Source: Candidatus Phyllobacterium onerii
Lineage (GTDB): Bacteria > Pseudomonadota > Alphaproteobacteria > Rhizobiales > Rhizobiaceae
DNA: 64,000 nucleotides
Direction of reading: 5' to 3'
Assembly (NCBI RefSeq): GCF_028331445.1
Contig: NZ_JAQMHX010000006.1
Coordinates: 124,001-188,000 of the forward strand
How positions within the stretch are numbered: position 1 is the stretch's first letter; each line of letters opens with the position of its first letter. Shown one piece after another: positions 52,503 through 62,161 of the stretch. A program made the position numbers and the translations under genes. The notes under the pieces were generated by a model that saw only the letters and a program-made list of their open reading frames with translations, was not told where the DNA came from and did no database searches.

Positions 52503-53335
52503 TGAAGCAGACGGCTCTTCCCTCAGGTGAGATGGTTCCGGTGCTCGGTCAGGGAACATGGTTCATGGGCGAGGACAGGCGGCAGTTCTATCAGGAAGCG
52601 GATGCACTCCGGCTTGGCCTCGATCTCGGCATGAGCCTGATCGATACGGCGGAAATGTATGGCAATGGCGGGGCAGAGGAAGTGGTCGCCGAAGCCATCG
52701 AACACAGGCGCGACGAGGTGTTTCTAGTAAGCAAGGTCTTACCATCTAATGCATCACGAAGGGGTACCAGGCTCGCCTGCGAACGCAGCCTCAAGCGGCT
52801 GAAATGCGAAACGATCGACCTTTATCTCCTTCACTGGCGCGGTGGCTACGCACTTGAAGAAACGGTGGCTGGATTCGAAGACCTGATCAAGGCCGGGAAG
52901 ATCCGTCATTGGGGTGTCAGCAATTTCGACACAGACGATATGGAAGAGCTTCAGGCGGTCGACGGCGGCAAGGCTGTCTCGACCAACCAGGTGCTCTATA
53001 ATCTCAGCCGGCGCGGCGTCGAATTTGAGCTATTGCCTTGGTGCCAGGCGCACAAGATGCCAATAATGGCCTATTCGCCGATCGAGCAGGGTCGTATGCT
53101 CAATCATCCGGCACTCGTGCGTATTGCCAAGGAGTGCGGGGCAACTCCCGCCGCGGTGGCATTAGCCTTCGTTCTTAGCCGCGACGGTGTCATCGCCATT
53201 CCAAAGTCGAGTACTTCCAAGCACATACGGGAGAATCGCCGCGCGGTCGATGTAAAATTGACGGCCGACCAGCTCGATGCGCTCGATCAAGCCTTTCGGC
53301 CGCCGACCGGCAAACGACCACTTGAAATGCTCTAG
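52499..53335 (+). CDS. Aldo/keto reductase
   Basis: 278 aa TIM barrel. Tetrad: Asp and Tyr in [14 protein letters not shown], Lys in [11 protein letters not shown], His in LLHWRGG. The cofactor pocket [16 protein letters not shown] is present. This is the AKR5/DkgB-like branch, which reduces aldehydes such as methylglyoxal or 2,5-diketo-gluconate. It is coupled to the GFA gene by an overlapping start (52499 or 52502). The stop overlaps the ClC gene stop within a CTAG. Confidence 0.87.
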   Translation: MMKQTALPSGEMVPVLGQGTWFMGEDRRQFYQEADALRLGLDLGMSLIDTAEMYGNGGAEEVVAEAIEHRRDEVFLVSKVLPSNASRRGTRLACERSLKRLKCETIDLYLLHWRGGYALEETVAGFEDLIKAGKIRHWGVSNFDTDDMEELQAVDGGKAVSTNQVLYNLSRRGVEFELLPWCQAHKMPIMAYSPIEQGRMLNHPALVRIAKECGATPAAVALAFVLSRDGVIAIPKSSTSKHIRENRRAVDVKLTADQLDALDQAFRPPTGKRPLEML

Positions 53336-55125
53336 ATTTCTCCAGAAACATCGCGCCGCTGCCTGTCCAGTTCTTCGCTATAGCGGCGGAGTGTATGGCT
53401 TTCGGTGAGCAGACCGATGACGCGGCGCTCGACCAGATCATTGACGACAGCCAGTTCTTCGCTTTCCGCCTTGTCAAAAATAGCGGCGGCCTGTTTGGCG
53501 TTCATCTGTGGTTGCAGGAAGTCGTTCTTGTACTTGATCAGGCCGACGATCGATTGGCCCTCGTCCGAGCTTTCGGTCACGCCCGAATGCGCTTCGGGTA
53601 CAAGAACCATGCCGGCATATTTGTGGTTCTCGTCGACAATGATCACCCGCTGGGTCGAGCCAAGCGGGAAATCGCGGCGGAACTCATCGATGCTCAGGTT
53701 GGACGGCGCTGTACGGACATCGACACGCATGAGCTTGGCCACGGTCAGATTGCGGATCCAGCCGACGTCATGCGCACTTCTGATACTTTCGCCTCTCAGG
53801 TGGAAACGCCAGGTAGCGAAGGAATAGCCGAACAGATTGCGTACAGTAAGCGAGGCGGTAATCACGGCCGCAAGGACCAGCACCGTGATCGGAAAATCAC
53901 CTGTGATCTCGAGGGCAAGGAACGTCATGGTCATGGGTCCGCCGATGACCGATACGGCCAGCGCACTCATGCCCACAACGGCATATATTACCGGTGTCAA
54001 CGTGGCATGAGCGAAGACGTAGGGTGCCGAATAAGCAAATAGCTTGCCCAGTAAGGCGCCCATGAACAGCGAGCCGAAAAACAGGCCGCCGCGGAAACCC
54101 GAACCGATGGAAATAGCCGAGGCAAATGACTTGAGCAGGAGGACGCCAATCAAAGCCGCAACTGGTGTTGTGTTATCGAGATTGAGGTGCAGCGCGCCAT
54201 GGCCGCCGGAAAGAACCTGAGGTGAGATAAGCGCCAAAAGGCCGATGAGTGCACCGCCAAACAATGGCCGGATCGGTCCGGGAATAAAGCTCTTTCGCGC
54301 AATCTGCTCGATAAACGCTACGCCCTTCATGAGGAGGATCCCGGCCAGCGCGCAGAAGACACCGAGAAGCAGAGCCGGGATATAATCTGCCGGGACCACC
54401 GTTCCGAAACTGCCGATATCGATGATGAAATTATTGCCGGCGAGCATCCGCGCGATAATTGTTGCAGCGAGTGCTGAAACGACGACGGGCGCCAGACTAA
54501 GGATCGTATAAGAGCCGATGATCAATTCGAACGCGTAGAATGAACCCGTCAGCGGGGCATTGAATGCAGCCGCAATTGCGCCGGCTGCGCCACAACCGAC
54601 GAGGATGCGCAGGTCCGACCGACGCAATTGCAGGGAGAGGCCAATCTTCGAAGCTAGGCCCGATGCGAGCTGGGTGTAGCCGGCTTCGAGACCAACCGAT
54701 GCCCCGAACCCGTTGGAGATAAGGTTTTGAGCAGCAATGATGAGACTGTCATTGAGTGAAAGACGTCCGCCATGCAGCGCGTTTGCCTCGATGGGGTCGA
54801 CCATGGGTCTTTTCCGATAACGGTTGAGAATGAGCAGCACCAATCCCAAAATGGCGCCGCCCGTCACAGGTGCGACGAGCAAGAGGACGTGGTCATTCGC
54901 CATGATCGACGAGAGCCGTTCGCCTTCGTTCAACCCGAAAATCAACTCGTGCATCTGCTGCGCGATGAAGCTCATGGCGGTGACGATGAAGCCCGACACG
55001 ATGCCGACAGCAGCTGCCGCAAGAACGAGACCGAGTTCGGTGCTGCGGGCAAATGCCCGTAGACGACTTGGTGCAAGAAATATGGAGAATACGCCTAATC
55101 GGCGCAGTGCCAGTTTGCGAGACAT
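53332..55125 (-). CDS. ClC-type chloride channel/transporter with C-terminal CBS domains
   Basis: 597 aa. ClC core with the gating Glu at 147 in [12 protein letters not shown] and the filter stretch [18 protein letters not shown]; about 18 hydrophobic segments. The C-terminal 150 residues hold CBS modules ([18 protein letters not shown] and [18 protein letters not shown]). The gating Glu kept here is the residue that couples H+ in exchangers. Its role may be acid resistance or anion balance. Confidence 0.88.
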   Translation of the reverse strand: MSRKLALRRLGVFSIFLAPSRLRAFARSTELGLVLAAAAVGIVSGFIVTAMSFIAQQMHELIFGLNEGERLSSIMANDHVLLLVAPVTGGAILGLVLLILNRYRKRPMVDPIEANALHGGRLSLNDSLIIAAQNLISNGFGASVGLEAGYTQLASGLASKIGLSLQLRRSDLRILVGCGAAGAIAAAFNAPLTGSFYAFELIIGSYTILSLAPVVVSALAATIIARMLAGNNFIIDIGSFGTVVPADYIPALLLGVFCALAGILLMKGVAFIEQIARKSFIPGPIRPLFGGALIGLLALISPQVLSGGHGALHLNLDNTTPVAALIGVLLLKSFASAISIGSGFRGGLFFGSLFMGALLGKLFAYSAPYVFAHATLTPVIYAVVGMSALAVSVIGGPMTMTFLALEITGDFPITVLVLAAVITASLTVRNLFGYSFATWRFHLRGESIRSAHDVGWIRNLTVAKLMRVDVRTAPSNLSIDEFRRDFPLGSTQRVIIVDENHKYAGMVLVPEAHSGVTESSDEGQSIVGLIKYKNDFLQPQMNAKQAAAIFDKAESEELAVVNDLVERRVIGLLTESHTLRRYSEELDRQRRDVSGEI

Positions 55126-55228
55126 TGTCGGCCCGGAGGGGTTTGATGATCAGAATGGACAGGTCGACAGCCGAATATACGTCTATTGTGTCAATGCGTT
55201 GGCACGATTCGTAGCTTTTTTCAGATTG

Positions 55229-55255
55229 TGGCGCGCGCAAGTCCCGCGCGCGCCA
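55229..55255. terminator. GC-rich hairpin after the SDR gene
   Basis: TGGCGCGCGC / GCGCGCGCCA, 10-bp perfect stem with a 7-base loop, 8 bp past the SDR stop at 55264 on the minus strand and before the ClC gene start. No T run on that strand. Confidence 0.6.
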
Positions 55256-55263
55256 TAAGTTCC

Positions 55264-56064
55264 TTAGTGGCTTAGCAGACGGGCAGCGGGCCTGCTGTGT
55301 GACAGGTTCGGCCCGAGTGCCTGACGCGCTGCCTCAAAGGTATTCCAGTCGGCCGCATCCGGAAGAGCAGGGATGGTGACAAGCTCCCCCTGGTCGAGGC
55401 CAGCAAGAGAGGCGTCGACCATGTCTTCCGCCGACATGACGATGCTCGCGGGAAGATTGCTGATGGGTACACCTGCGACATCCCAGAACTCCGTGCTGGT
55501 AGCGCCCGGAAGAACGGCCTGAACGCGAATGCCTTTGTCAGCAAGTTCATGATGTAGCGATTGACTGAACGCCAGCACGAAAGCTTTGGTACCACCGTAC
55601 ACCCCGTTCAGGAGTTCAGGGGAAATGGCCACGATCGAGGAGATATTGATGATTGTGCCGCCACCGCGCTCGACAAGCTGCTGTGCGACAGCCTTGGTAA
55701 GTCGGCTCAGCGACACGACGTTCAGCATGATCATGGCATCCATCTTGGCAGTGTCGGACTCAAGTAGGGGCGCGGCTGCGCCTACGCCGGCATTGTTGAC
55801 AAGCGTGGTTATGCTTGCGTCGGTAAGCAGAATGTTTTCGATGCGCGCAATGCCTTCTTCGCTGCCCAGATCGGCAGCAACAACTTCAACTGTCCGGCCG
55901 GTTTTCGTGGTCAGGCGGGATGCCAGAGCGTCAAGTCTTTCACGGTTGCGCGCAACCAGAATGAGGTCATAGCCGCGCTTGGCAAGCCGGTCCGCATAGA
56001 CAGCGCCGATGCCAGAGGATGCGCCGGTGATAAGGGCAGTGCCCTTGGATAATGTGCTAGTCAT
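55264..56064 (-). CDS. SDR family oxidoreductase
   Basis: 266 aa. TGASSGIGAVYA is the cofactor loop, NNAG follows near 91-94, the catalytic Ser is in NISSIVAISPE and Tyr/Lys in GVYGGTKAFV, all intact. An N-terminal MTSTLSKGTALI form is common in short-chain reductases of unknown substrate. It is divergent from a GlxA-type regulator 104 bp away, which probably controls it. Confidence 0.87.
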   Translation of the reverse strand: MTSTLSKGTALITGASSGIGAVYADRLAKRGYDLILVARNRERLDALASRLTTKTGRTVEVVAADLGSEEGIARIENILLTDASITTLVNNAGVGAAAPLLESDTAKMDAMIMLNVVSLSRLTKAVAQQLVERGGGTIINISSIVAISPELLNGVYGGTKAFVLAFSQSLHHELADKGIRVQAVLPGATSTEFWDVAGVPISNLPASIVMSAEDMVDASLAGLDQGELVTIPALPDAADWNTFEAARQALGPNLSHSRPAARLLSH

Positions 56065-56167
56065 GTATCTGCTCCATGTTCGGGGATAATTCCCGTCGAT
56101 GGATAGACTTTACATTTCGGGCGTTATGTCTTAAATGTCGTATATACCACCTTTTAGGACATTCGTG

Positions 56168-57112
56168 ATGCATCACGTTGGAATCATCCTGTTCCCTGGG
56201 TTTCAGGTTCTCAATCTCGCCGCTACAACAGTGTTCGAGTTTGCCAATCTGGCTCTCGATGAGCCTTACTATGAAATAAGCCTGTTGTCGGAAAGCGGTG
56301 GGCTCATCGCTTCGTCTGCAGGATTTTCTATCGGTACTGTGCCTTTCAGCGACACTTCATTCGATACGCTGCTGGTGGTGGGTAACAATGACATCGAGCC
56401 GGTGTCATCAGGCCTGATCGATTTCTTGCGCGAAGTCGCGCCGCGATCACGCCGCATCGGCTCGACCTGTACCGGCGCGTTCATCCTTGCCGAGGCTGGG
56501 CTTCTGGACCGGCGGCGCGCGACAACGCACTGGTTCCATGCACGTGAATTTCAGCGGACTTTTCCTAACGTCAAGATGGAGGAAGATCGTATCTTCATCA
56601 TAGACGGGCCGATCTGGACGTCTGCCGGCATGACCTCCTGTATCGATCTGGCTTTGGCCCTGGTGGAAAAGGATCTGGGGACCGATATAGCCAAGTCAGT
56701 TGCCCGAAAGCTCGTCGTCTATCATCGCCGTGCGGGTGGGCAATCGCAGTACTCGGCGCTGCTCGAACTCGATCCGAAGTCTGACCGGATTCAAAAAAGT
56801 CTCATCTATGCCAGGGAAAATCTGCACAAGGAGCTATCCGTAGAGCAACTCGCAGAAGTCGTGCATCTGAGCCCGCGCCAGTTCAGCAGGGCGTTTCAAG
56901 CGGAAACCGGTCAATCACCCGCCAAGGCCATCGAGAACCTACGCGTGGAGGCGGCGCGGTTGATGATTGAAAACGGGCGCATCCCGATCGAAACAATCGC
57001 CCGCGATGTTGGCTTCGGCGATCGGGAACGCATGCGCCGCGCATTTCTGCGAGCTTTCGGGCAGCCGCCGCGATACATGCAGCGGAACGCTCGGACAGAG
57101 GCTATTTCATAG
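56168..57112 (+). CDS. GlxA family transcriptional regulator (DJ-1/PfpI domain plus AraC HTH)
   Basis: 314 aa from the ATG at 56168 with AGGA 8 bases upstream; an ATG at 56135 is less likely. The DJ-1/PfpI domain (about 1-190) has the nucleophile-type elbow GSTCTGAFILAEAGLL. The AraC double HTH lies at about 225-305 (LSVEQLAEVVHLSPRQFSRAF and ETIARDVGFGDRERMRRAF). It is divergent from an SDR, the expected target. AATGTC / GACATT flank the start region at 56134-56163. Confidence 0.88.
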   Translation: MHHVGIILFPGFQVLNLAATTVFEFANLALDEPYYEISLLSESGGLIASSAGFSIGTVPFSDTSFDTLLVVGNNDIEPVSSGLIDFLREVAPRSRRIGSTCTGAFILAEAGLLDRRRATTHWFHAREFQRTFPNVKMEEDRIFIIDGPIWTSAGMTSCIDLALALVEKDLGTDIAKSVARKLVVYHRRAGGQSQYSALLELDPKSDRIQKSLIYARENLHKELSVEQLAEVVHLSPRQFSRAFQAETGQSPAKAIENLRVEAARLMIENGRIPIETIARDVGFGDRERMRRAFLRAFGQPPRYMQRNARTEAIS

Positions 57113-58370
57113 CCATCTGAAGCGCGGCCAGAGTCGATTCCAGCAAAACCTGTGCGCCCAATATGGAGTGCTCGGGCTCGACGAATTCCGCTTCATTGTG
57201 GCTGAGACCATCGCGGCAAGGCACGAAGATCATGGCGGCATCGGTGACCCGTGCGAGAAAAAGCGCATCGTGGAACGCGCCCGATAGCATTGGCTTCGAG
57301 GCGACACCGAGACGCGTTGCCGCCCGATCGACAGCTTGTAACAGCAGCGGAGAAAATTGCGCCGGCGGCATGTCGAATGTTCGGCGGATGGTTACTGCAC
57401 AGCCGAACGCCGCCGCCTTTTCTTCGCAGGTGACGCGAACATGGTCCTCCAGCCGCGCCAGTTCGGCAGCGTCCGGATGGCGCAGGTCGACGCTGAAGGA
57501 CACCTTGCCGGGAATGGCGTTGATGGACGCCGGCTCTAACGATATGCGGCCGATGGTCAACCGGGCTCGCTCGTCATTGGGCATGACGGAATTGTAAAGC
57601 TCCTGTAGCGCTTCGGTGACTGCTACCAGCGGATCGCGGCGGAACGAGAGTTGTGTCGTTCCGGCATGGGCGGTCTGGCCCGTAACCACGACCTCAAGCC
57701 AGCGTGTACCTTGAATCGCATGGACAATACCGATCGGGATGTTCTCGCGCTCAAGCGACGGTCCCTGTTCGATATGCAATTCAAGGTAGCCCGAAAGCGG
57801 GTTTCCCAGCGGGCGCATGATTGCTTGCGGAAGAGCGTCGAGGGTCGCCGCAAGTTCCTGACCCAATACCTTGCCGTCAGGAGAATGGGCGGAATACCAT
57901 TCGGTCGGAATTGCACCCGAGGCAAACGCCATCGAACCCATACAGCCCGGCGCGTATTGGCTGCCTTCCTCGTTGGTCCAGGCGACCACCTCCACGGCTC
58001 TAGGTGTCTGGATACTGGCATCCTCCAGGGATTCGAGTACTTCGAAGGCTGACAACGTACCGAGCGCGCCGTCAAATCGTCCGCCCATAGGCTGGCTGTC
58101 GAGATGACTGCCGATCAGGAAGGGCGGAAGGTCGTTGGAAAGCCCAGGCCGGTGGATGAACAAATTGGCCATCGGATCCTGGAAAACGCTAAAACCGCGC
58201 TCCAAAGCCAGATTTGCAAGTTTAGCCCGAGCGCTGCGATCTTCGGGAGACAGCGCCTGGCGATTGACGCCGCCAGCCGGGGTTGCGCCAATAGCGGCGA
58301 AGTCATCCAGTCTCTGAAGGAGACGCTCTCCGTTGATCTTGCCCCCCGTGTTCATTGCGGTTTGGGTCAA
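57102..58370 (-). CDS. M20 family Zn hydrolase (N-carbamoyl-amino-acid/allantoate amidohydrolase-like)
   Basis: 422 aa. The first metal-ligand block is GSHLDSQPMGGRFDGALG, then NEEGSQYAPGCMGS and ELHIEQGPSLE, the last being typical of the hydantoinase/carbamoylase and allantoate amidohydrolase branch. GRISLEPASINAIPGKVSFSVDLRH belongs to the dimerisation lid. It would cleave a C-N bond of a carbamoyl or ureido compound. The ATGA overlap with the GATase-like gene ties it to the leftward catabolic unit. Its end overlaps the GlxA-type gene by 11 bp. Confidence 0.86.
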   Translation of the reverse strand: MTQTAMNTGGKINGERLLQRLDDFAAIGATPAGGVNRQALSPEDRSARAKLANLALERGFSVFQDPMANLFIHRPGLSNDLPPFLIGSHLDSQPMGGRFDGALGTLSAFEVLESLEDASIQTPRAVEVVAWTNEEGSQYAPGCMGSMAFASGAIPTEWYSAHSPDGKVLGQELAATLDALPQAIMRPLGNPLSGYLELHIEQGPSLERENIPIGIVHAIQGTRWLEVVVTGQTAHAGTTQLSFRRDPLVAVTEALQELYNSVMPNDERARLTIGRISLEPASINAIPGKVSFSVDLRHPDAAELARLEDHVRVTCEEKAAAFGCAVTIRRTFDMPPAQFSPLLLQAVDRAATRLGVASKPMLSGAFHDALFLARVTDAAMIFVPCRDGLSHNEAEFVEPEHSILGAQVLLESTLAALQMAMK

Positions 58371-59137
58371 TCTTTTGCAATCGCCCAGGCGAGCATCTGC
58401 TCGAACAAGGTCTTATATCCTTTCCAGGCGATGAAATCCGACGGCAGCCAGTGCGGCCCGACATCGGAGGTCCAGGCGAGCGTGCGGCCTTTGCCGTAGG
58501 TGCCGATGACCAGAAGGGGCTGTGATCCATACCCGGTCGATACCGTTGCAAGAACTTCTGCTCCGTCCTTGACCGTGACCTCGTTATAGCCGAGCAGGAT
58601 CGGCCAGTCCTTGCCCAGTCCCTGCAAAATGGGATGGTCGCCGGAACCGGTGACGACAGGGGTGAACCCTTCGGGCACCTCAACGCGATCATCGACAGAA
58701 AGGCAAGTGACCGGCAGGACCTCTTCAACTGCCGTTTTGTGATAGCGCGCACCGCCATTGATGCCCTGGAAACTGTAGTAACCTCCAAACATCAGCAGCG
58801 CACCACCATTGCGAACATAGTCGCGCAACAGGCGAAGGCGATTCGGCGTAGTCTTCGAATGAATCCATGTATCGGGATGCAGGAGCAACGTATTGGCGCC
58901 GATATCGGAGAGAATGATCGCCTCATATTCGGACAGCGCTTCAATCGTCTGAGGGAAATCGCGCTGCGCTTCGTGCGCCGGCATGAATTTCACATCGAAG
59001 TCGCTGGTCTTCAGCGCCTTCAGCAATTCATCGGCGCCGGTGTGGTAAGTAACAGTCGGGAACTGGTCGAAACCCTTGATATGGGTTGCGGTGGAAACCC
59101 ACGATTCGCCCGCGAGAAGAACTTTGTGTTTGGACAT
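58367..59137 (-). CDS. Glutamine amidotransferase-like protein (DUF1355/GATase1 fold)
   Basis: 256 aa. SKHKVLLAGESWVSTATHIKGFDQF and LLRDYVRNGGALLMFGGYYSFQG follow the GATase1-like, ThuA-related proteins; VVTGSGDHPILQGL and GPHWLP are also shared. No GATase Cys-His-Glu triad is evident (GGYYS where GxCxG would be expected), so a glutaminase role is unlikely. Relatives are listed as cytoplasmic proteins of unknown function. It lies between the PTE-like and M20 genes in one transcript. Confidence 0.78.
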   Translation of the reverse strand: MSKHKVLLAGESWVSTATHIKGFDQFPTVTYHTGADELLKALKTSDFDVKFMPAHEAQRDFPQTIEALSEYEAIILSDIGANTLLLHPDTWIHSKTTPNRLRLLRDYVRNGGALLMFGGYYSFQGINGGARYHKTAVEEVLPVTCLSVDDRVEVPEGFTPVVTGSGDHPILQGLGKDWPILLGYNEVTVKDGAEVLATVSTGYGSQPLLVIGTYGKGRTLAWTSDVGPHWLPSDFIAWKGYKTLFEQMLAWAIAKD

Positions 59138-59167
59138 GAAAACTCCTTGAATACCAAAACGCAGCGA

Positions 59168-60259
59168 TCATGCCGCCGCAGAAAATACGGATTTGGGGTT
59201 GTCTGTGAGCATGCGCTCGATGGTTCCGGCGTCGATGCCGTGGCGCTTGAGGCGTGGCACAAAGTGCTTGAGAATATAGCCGTATCCGAAGCCGCCAAAA
59301 CGGGTCAGCATCATCTTCAGGAATACGTCCTGAGAAAGCAGAACGCGGTCGCCAAAACCCATATCGACGAGTGAGCGAATGGCACGGGCGTTCTGTTCGT
59401 CGGATGGTGATTGAGCATCTTGATCGGCGTAGTAATAATCCATGCCGATCATATCGTATTCGAGGAACGCCCCGCGCTTGGCGAGCCCGACCTGGTAGGG
59501 CAGATCCTCGTGACTGGGGTTCATATGGCAGAGTATCGTGTGGCAAAGGTCGGCGCCTTCTCCTTCGACGATGTCCAGCACTTCATTGGCGAGACGCTCC
59601 CAACCCGGCAGATGGATCGATAGAGGTACGCCGGTGAGACGGGACGCACGCGCTGAGGCGCGCAACGACTTGCGCTCTTCGGATGTGAAGTCCTTGCTGA
59701 CACCAACTTCACCGATGATACCCGCCATGATCTCGGGTTGCGTATCGCCGCCACCCACATCGTTGACGAGAAATTCGGTGACCGCATCGACATCCATGTC
59801 CTTCAACCATTCAGGATGAGTGTGTTGCAGATAAAAGCCGGAGCCCATGACAATCTTCAGACTGGCCATGCGGGAGATGCGCCGCAACTTCACCGGATCG
59901 CGGCCGATGCCGATGTTGGTGGGATCGACGACGGTGTGGCCACCGAGCGCCTGAAAGCGCTTGAGTTCGGAAAGGGCGAGATCCGTATCGTCCAAAGAAA
60001 CGTTGTCGCGATTCATGTATGGATTCATGCGCAATTCGCCGATGATCTCGATCGATACCGGTTGATCTGCGATTGCCAATTCGTCGGGATGGCACGGGCA
60101 TTTCCACGTTGTCGCTCCATCCAGCAGAATATGCTCATGCATCAGGGTAACGCCCATTTCACCAACAGCCAGAGGCCCCTGAACGGTCATCACCGTTCCA
60201 GACTTGATCCCGATCGGTGCCCGTTCACGTTCATTACTCTGAAAGTCGAGACCAGTCAT
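59168..60259 (-). CDS. Phosphotriesterase-like family metal hydrolase
   Basis: 363 aa amidohydrolase-superfamily barrel. HEH at about 41-43 opens the metal site; GIIGEVGVSKDF contributes the bridging ligand region, LSIHLPGWERL and CHMNPSHEDLPYQ supply His residues, and GMDYYYADQDAQS the late Asp. Members include phosphotriesterases, lactonases and unknowns. The cluster context (sugar ABC importer, carbamoylase-like enzyme) suggests a lactonase or phosphosugar-lactone hydrolase. Its ATG directly abuts the permease stop. Confidence 0.85.
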   Translation of the reverse strand: MTGLDFQSNERERAPIGIKSGTVMTVQGPLAVGEMGVTLMHEHILLDGATTWKCPCHPDELAIADQPVSIEIIGELRMNPYMNRDNVSLDDTDLALSELKRFQALGGHTVVDPTNIGIGRDPVKLRRISRMASLKIVMGSGFYLQHTHPEWLKDMDVDAVTEFLVNDVGGGDTQPEIMAGIIGEVGVSKDFTSEERKSLRASARASRLTGVPLSIHLPGWERLANEVLDIVEGEGADLCHTILCHMNPSHEDLPYQVGLAKRGAFLEYDMIGMDYYYADQDAQSPSDEQNARAIRSLVDMGFGDRVLLSQDVFLKMMLTRFGGFGYGYILKHFVPRLKRHGIDAGTIERMLTDNPKSVFSAAA

Positions 60260-61288
60260 TCATCTGCTCCGGATCGCGCCGCGAAACAGCCGGAAGTTAA
60301 GCCAGATCGCAACCAAAATGATCGTGCCGGTAACGATGGGCGTGAGAAATGGTGACATATGCGCAAGGATAAGGCCGTTGCCGATGACAGCGACGGTCAA
60401 GGCTCCAAGCACGGTGCCAATCAGCGTGCCCCGGCCACCGAAGAGACTGGTGCCGCCAAGCACGACGGCGGCAATCACTTCCAGCTCAAAGCCTTGTCCG
60501 GCATTGGACGAACCAGAACCGAGGCGGGCGGCGAGGATGATACCAGCCGCTGCCGCTGCCGTGCTCGAGAGCAAATAAACCATCAATGTTGTCAGCCGCG
60601 TATCGACACCGGCGCGGCGTACTGCTTCGGCGTTGGCACCGATGCCGGTAACGTAGCGGCCGAAGCGGGTTTCATTGAAGACGAGGTACGCGACGACAAG
60701 CACGACGAGGGCAATCAGCGCGGGGACCGGCACACCGAGAAACCAGGCGCGGCCGATGACCGTGAACGGGCTTGTTGCTTCGACCGGGATGGAATAACCG
60801 CCAGTGATAAGCAGGGCTATGCCGCGGATGACGGACAGCCCGGCCAGCGTAACGATGAAGGCGGGTATACGCTCATAGGCGATGAAAAACCCCTGAATTG
60901 CACCAATGGCAGCACCGAGCAGCAGCATGGCGATGACAACCAGTGGCCAAGGAAGGCCGGCCTGCAATGTTACCGCCGACAGGGTGGCGACGAGTGCGAG
61001 TACGGAACCGACCGAAAGGTCGATACCCCCTGTGGTGATCACGAATGTCATGGCGGCAGCCACGATTAGTAGCGGCGCCGACTGCCTGACGATGTTGAGT
61101 AGGTTGGGCGCAGTCAGAAAGGCTTCGGTGATGCCGGAGAACAAAAGACACACGACCAAGAAGAAAATGGCGATGGAAACGACGCTGCCGTTGGCCATGA
61201 AACGATCGTACAGCGTGCTTTTCCGGACGCGCGTTTGAGCGGCGGCCGGATGCAGGGCATCGTTGCTTGAAGTCGATGGATTGCTCAC
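60260..61288 (-). CDS. Ribose-type ABC transporter permease (RbsC/FrcC-like)
   Basis: 342 aa with about nine membrane segments. VITTGGIDLSVGSVLALVATLSA near 85-107 is the conserved region of the ribose/xylose/fructose permease family, with VVLGGTSLFGGRGTLIGTVLGAL as the second hallmark. It probably homodimerises. ATGA overlap with the ATPase (61285-61288) and abutting junction to the PTE-like gene show tight co-translation. N-terminal 30 residues are polar. Confidence 0.9.
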   Translation of the reverse strand: MSNPSTSSNDALHPAAAQTRVRKSTLYDRFMANGSVVSIAIFFLVVCLLFSGITEAFLTAPNLLNIVRQSAPLLIVAAAMTFVITTGGIDLSVGSVLALVATLSAVTLQAGLPWPLVVIAMLLLGAAIGAIQGFFIAYERIPAFIVTLAGLSVIRGIALLITGGYSIPVEATSPFTVIGRAWFLGVPVPALIALVVLVVAYLVFNETRFGRYVTGIGANAEAVRRAGVDTRLTTLMVYLLSSTAAAAAGIILAARLGSGSSNAGQGFELEVIAAVVLGGTSLFGGRGTLIGTVLGALTVAVIGNGLILAHMSPFLTPIVTGTIILVAIWLNFRLFRGAIRSR

Positions 61289-62088
61289 GGCCGTGCTCCA
61301 TTTTCTTCGCTGCGGCGTGCCGAACGTGCCTGGAATTTGCGGCCAACGATGAGGTTCACGACGTCTTCGATGCTTGTGTCTTCAATGCGCCTTTCGGCGA
61401 CATTACGGCCCTCATACATGACCTGGATGCGGTCGCAGACCAGGAACAGATCCTGCAGCCGGTGGGTGATCAGGATCACGCTGACGCCGCGGGCGCTGAC
61501 TGCACGAATAAGATCAAGAACTGCCTCAACCTCCGCCACAGCGAGGGCTGCGGTTGGTTCGTCCATGATGAGAACGGAAGGTTCGAAGGAAGCCGCGCGG
61601 CCAATGGCGATGGATTGACGCTGGCCACCGGAGAGATTTTCAACCTTCAAACCCGTATCCGCAATGACGATGCCAAGCCGGTCGAGCATGGTGCGGGCCT
61701 CATCGTGCATCCGCCTTTTATCGAGAAAAGGCACACCCAAGATCCGGCGTCTCGGTTCCCTTCCAAGGAATATGTTGCCCGCCACGTCAACGGTATCGCA
61801 CAGGGAAAGGTCCTGATAAACCATCTCCACATGTTCCGATCTTGCGTCGGCGGGCGAGGAAAAAGATACGGTCTTGCCGTCGATCTCGATAGTTCCTGCG
61901 TCCGGTATGACTGCTCCGGACAAGACCTTGCTCAGGGTCGATTTGCCTGCACCATTGTCACCGACGAGACCGAGCACTTCACCGGGCTTTAGGCTCAACG
62001 ATACATTGTCGAGTGTCTGGATCGTATTGTACCGCTTGGATATGCCGGTCATGCGGACCCGGTAGGTTTCATTGCCAATATCGTTCAT
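61285..62088 (-). CDS. Single-domain sugar ABC ATPase (FrcA-like)
   Basis: 267 aa with one ABC domain, whereas RbsA/XylG have two (about 500 aa). Walker A GDNGAGKSTL is near 43-52, signature LSGGQRQS, Walker B VLIMDEPTAALA, switch His in LITHRLQDL. The half-size form is known from FrcA of Sinorhizobium meliloti. It overlaps the permease gene by four bases and follows the binding-protein gene behind a hairpin. Confidence 0.9.
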   Translation of the reverse strand: MNDIGNETYRVRMTGISKRYNTIQTLDNVSLSLKPGEVLGLVGDNGAGKSTLSKVLSGAVIPDAGTIEIDGKTVSFSSPADARSEHVEMVYQDLSLCDTVDVAGNIFLGREPRRRILGVPFLDKRRMHDEARTMLDRLGIVIADTGLKVENLSGGQRQSIAIGRAASFEPSVLIMDEPTAALAVAEVEAVLDLIRAVSARGVSVILITHRLQDLFLVCDRIQVMYEGRNVAERRIEDTSIEDVVNLIVGRKFQARSARRSEENGARP

Positions 62089-62122
62089 CGCAATACCATT
62101 GGGTTAAAATGACGATAGGATT

Positions 62123-62147
62123 GGGCGCGGCATGTGCGGCCGCGCCC
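62123..62147. repeat. Intercistronic hairpin after the binding-protein gene
   Basis: GGGCGCGGC / GCCGCGCCC, 9-bp GC-only stem and 7-base loop, 14 bp past the binding-protein stop (minus strand) and before the ATPase gene. Same placement as the hairpins after the binding-protein genes at 6718 and 26921. Confidence 0.7.
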
Positions 62148-62161
62148 TTGCAGCACTTGTT

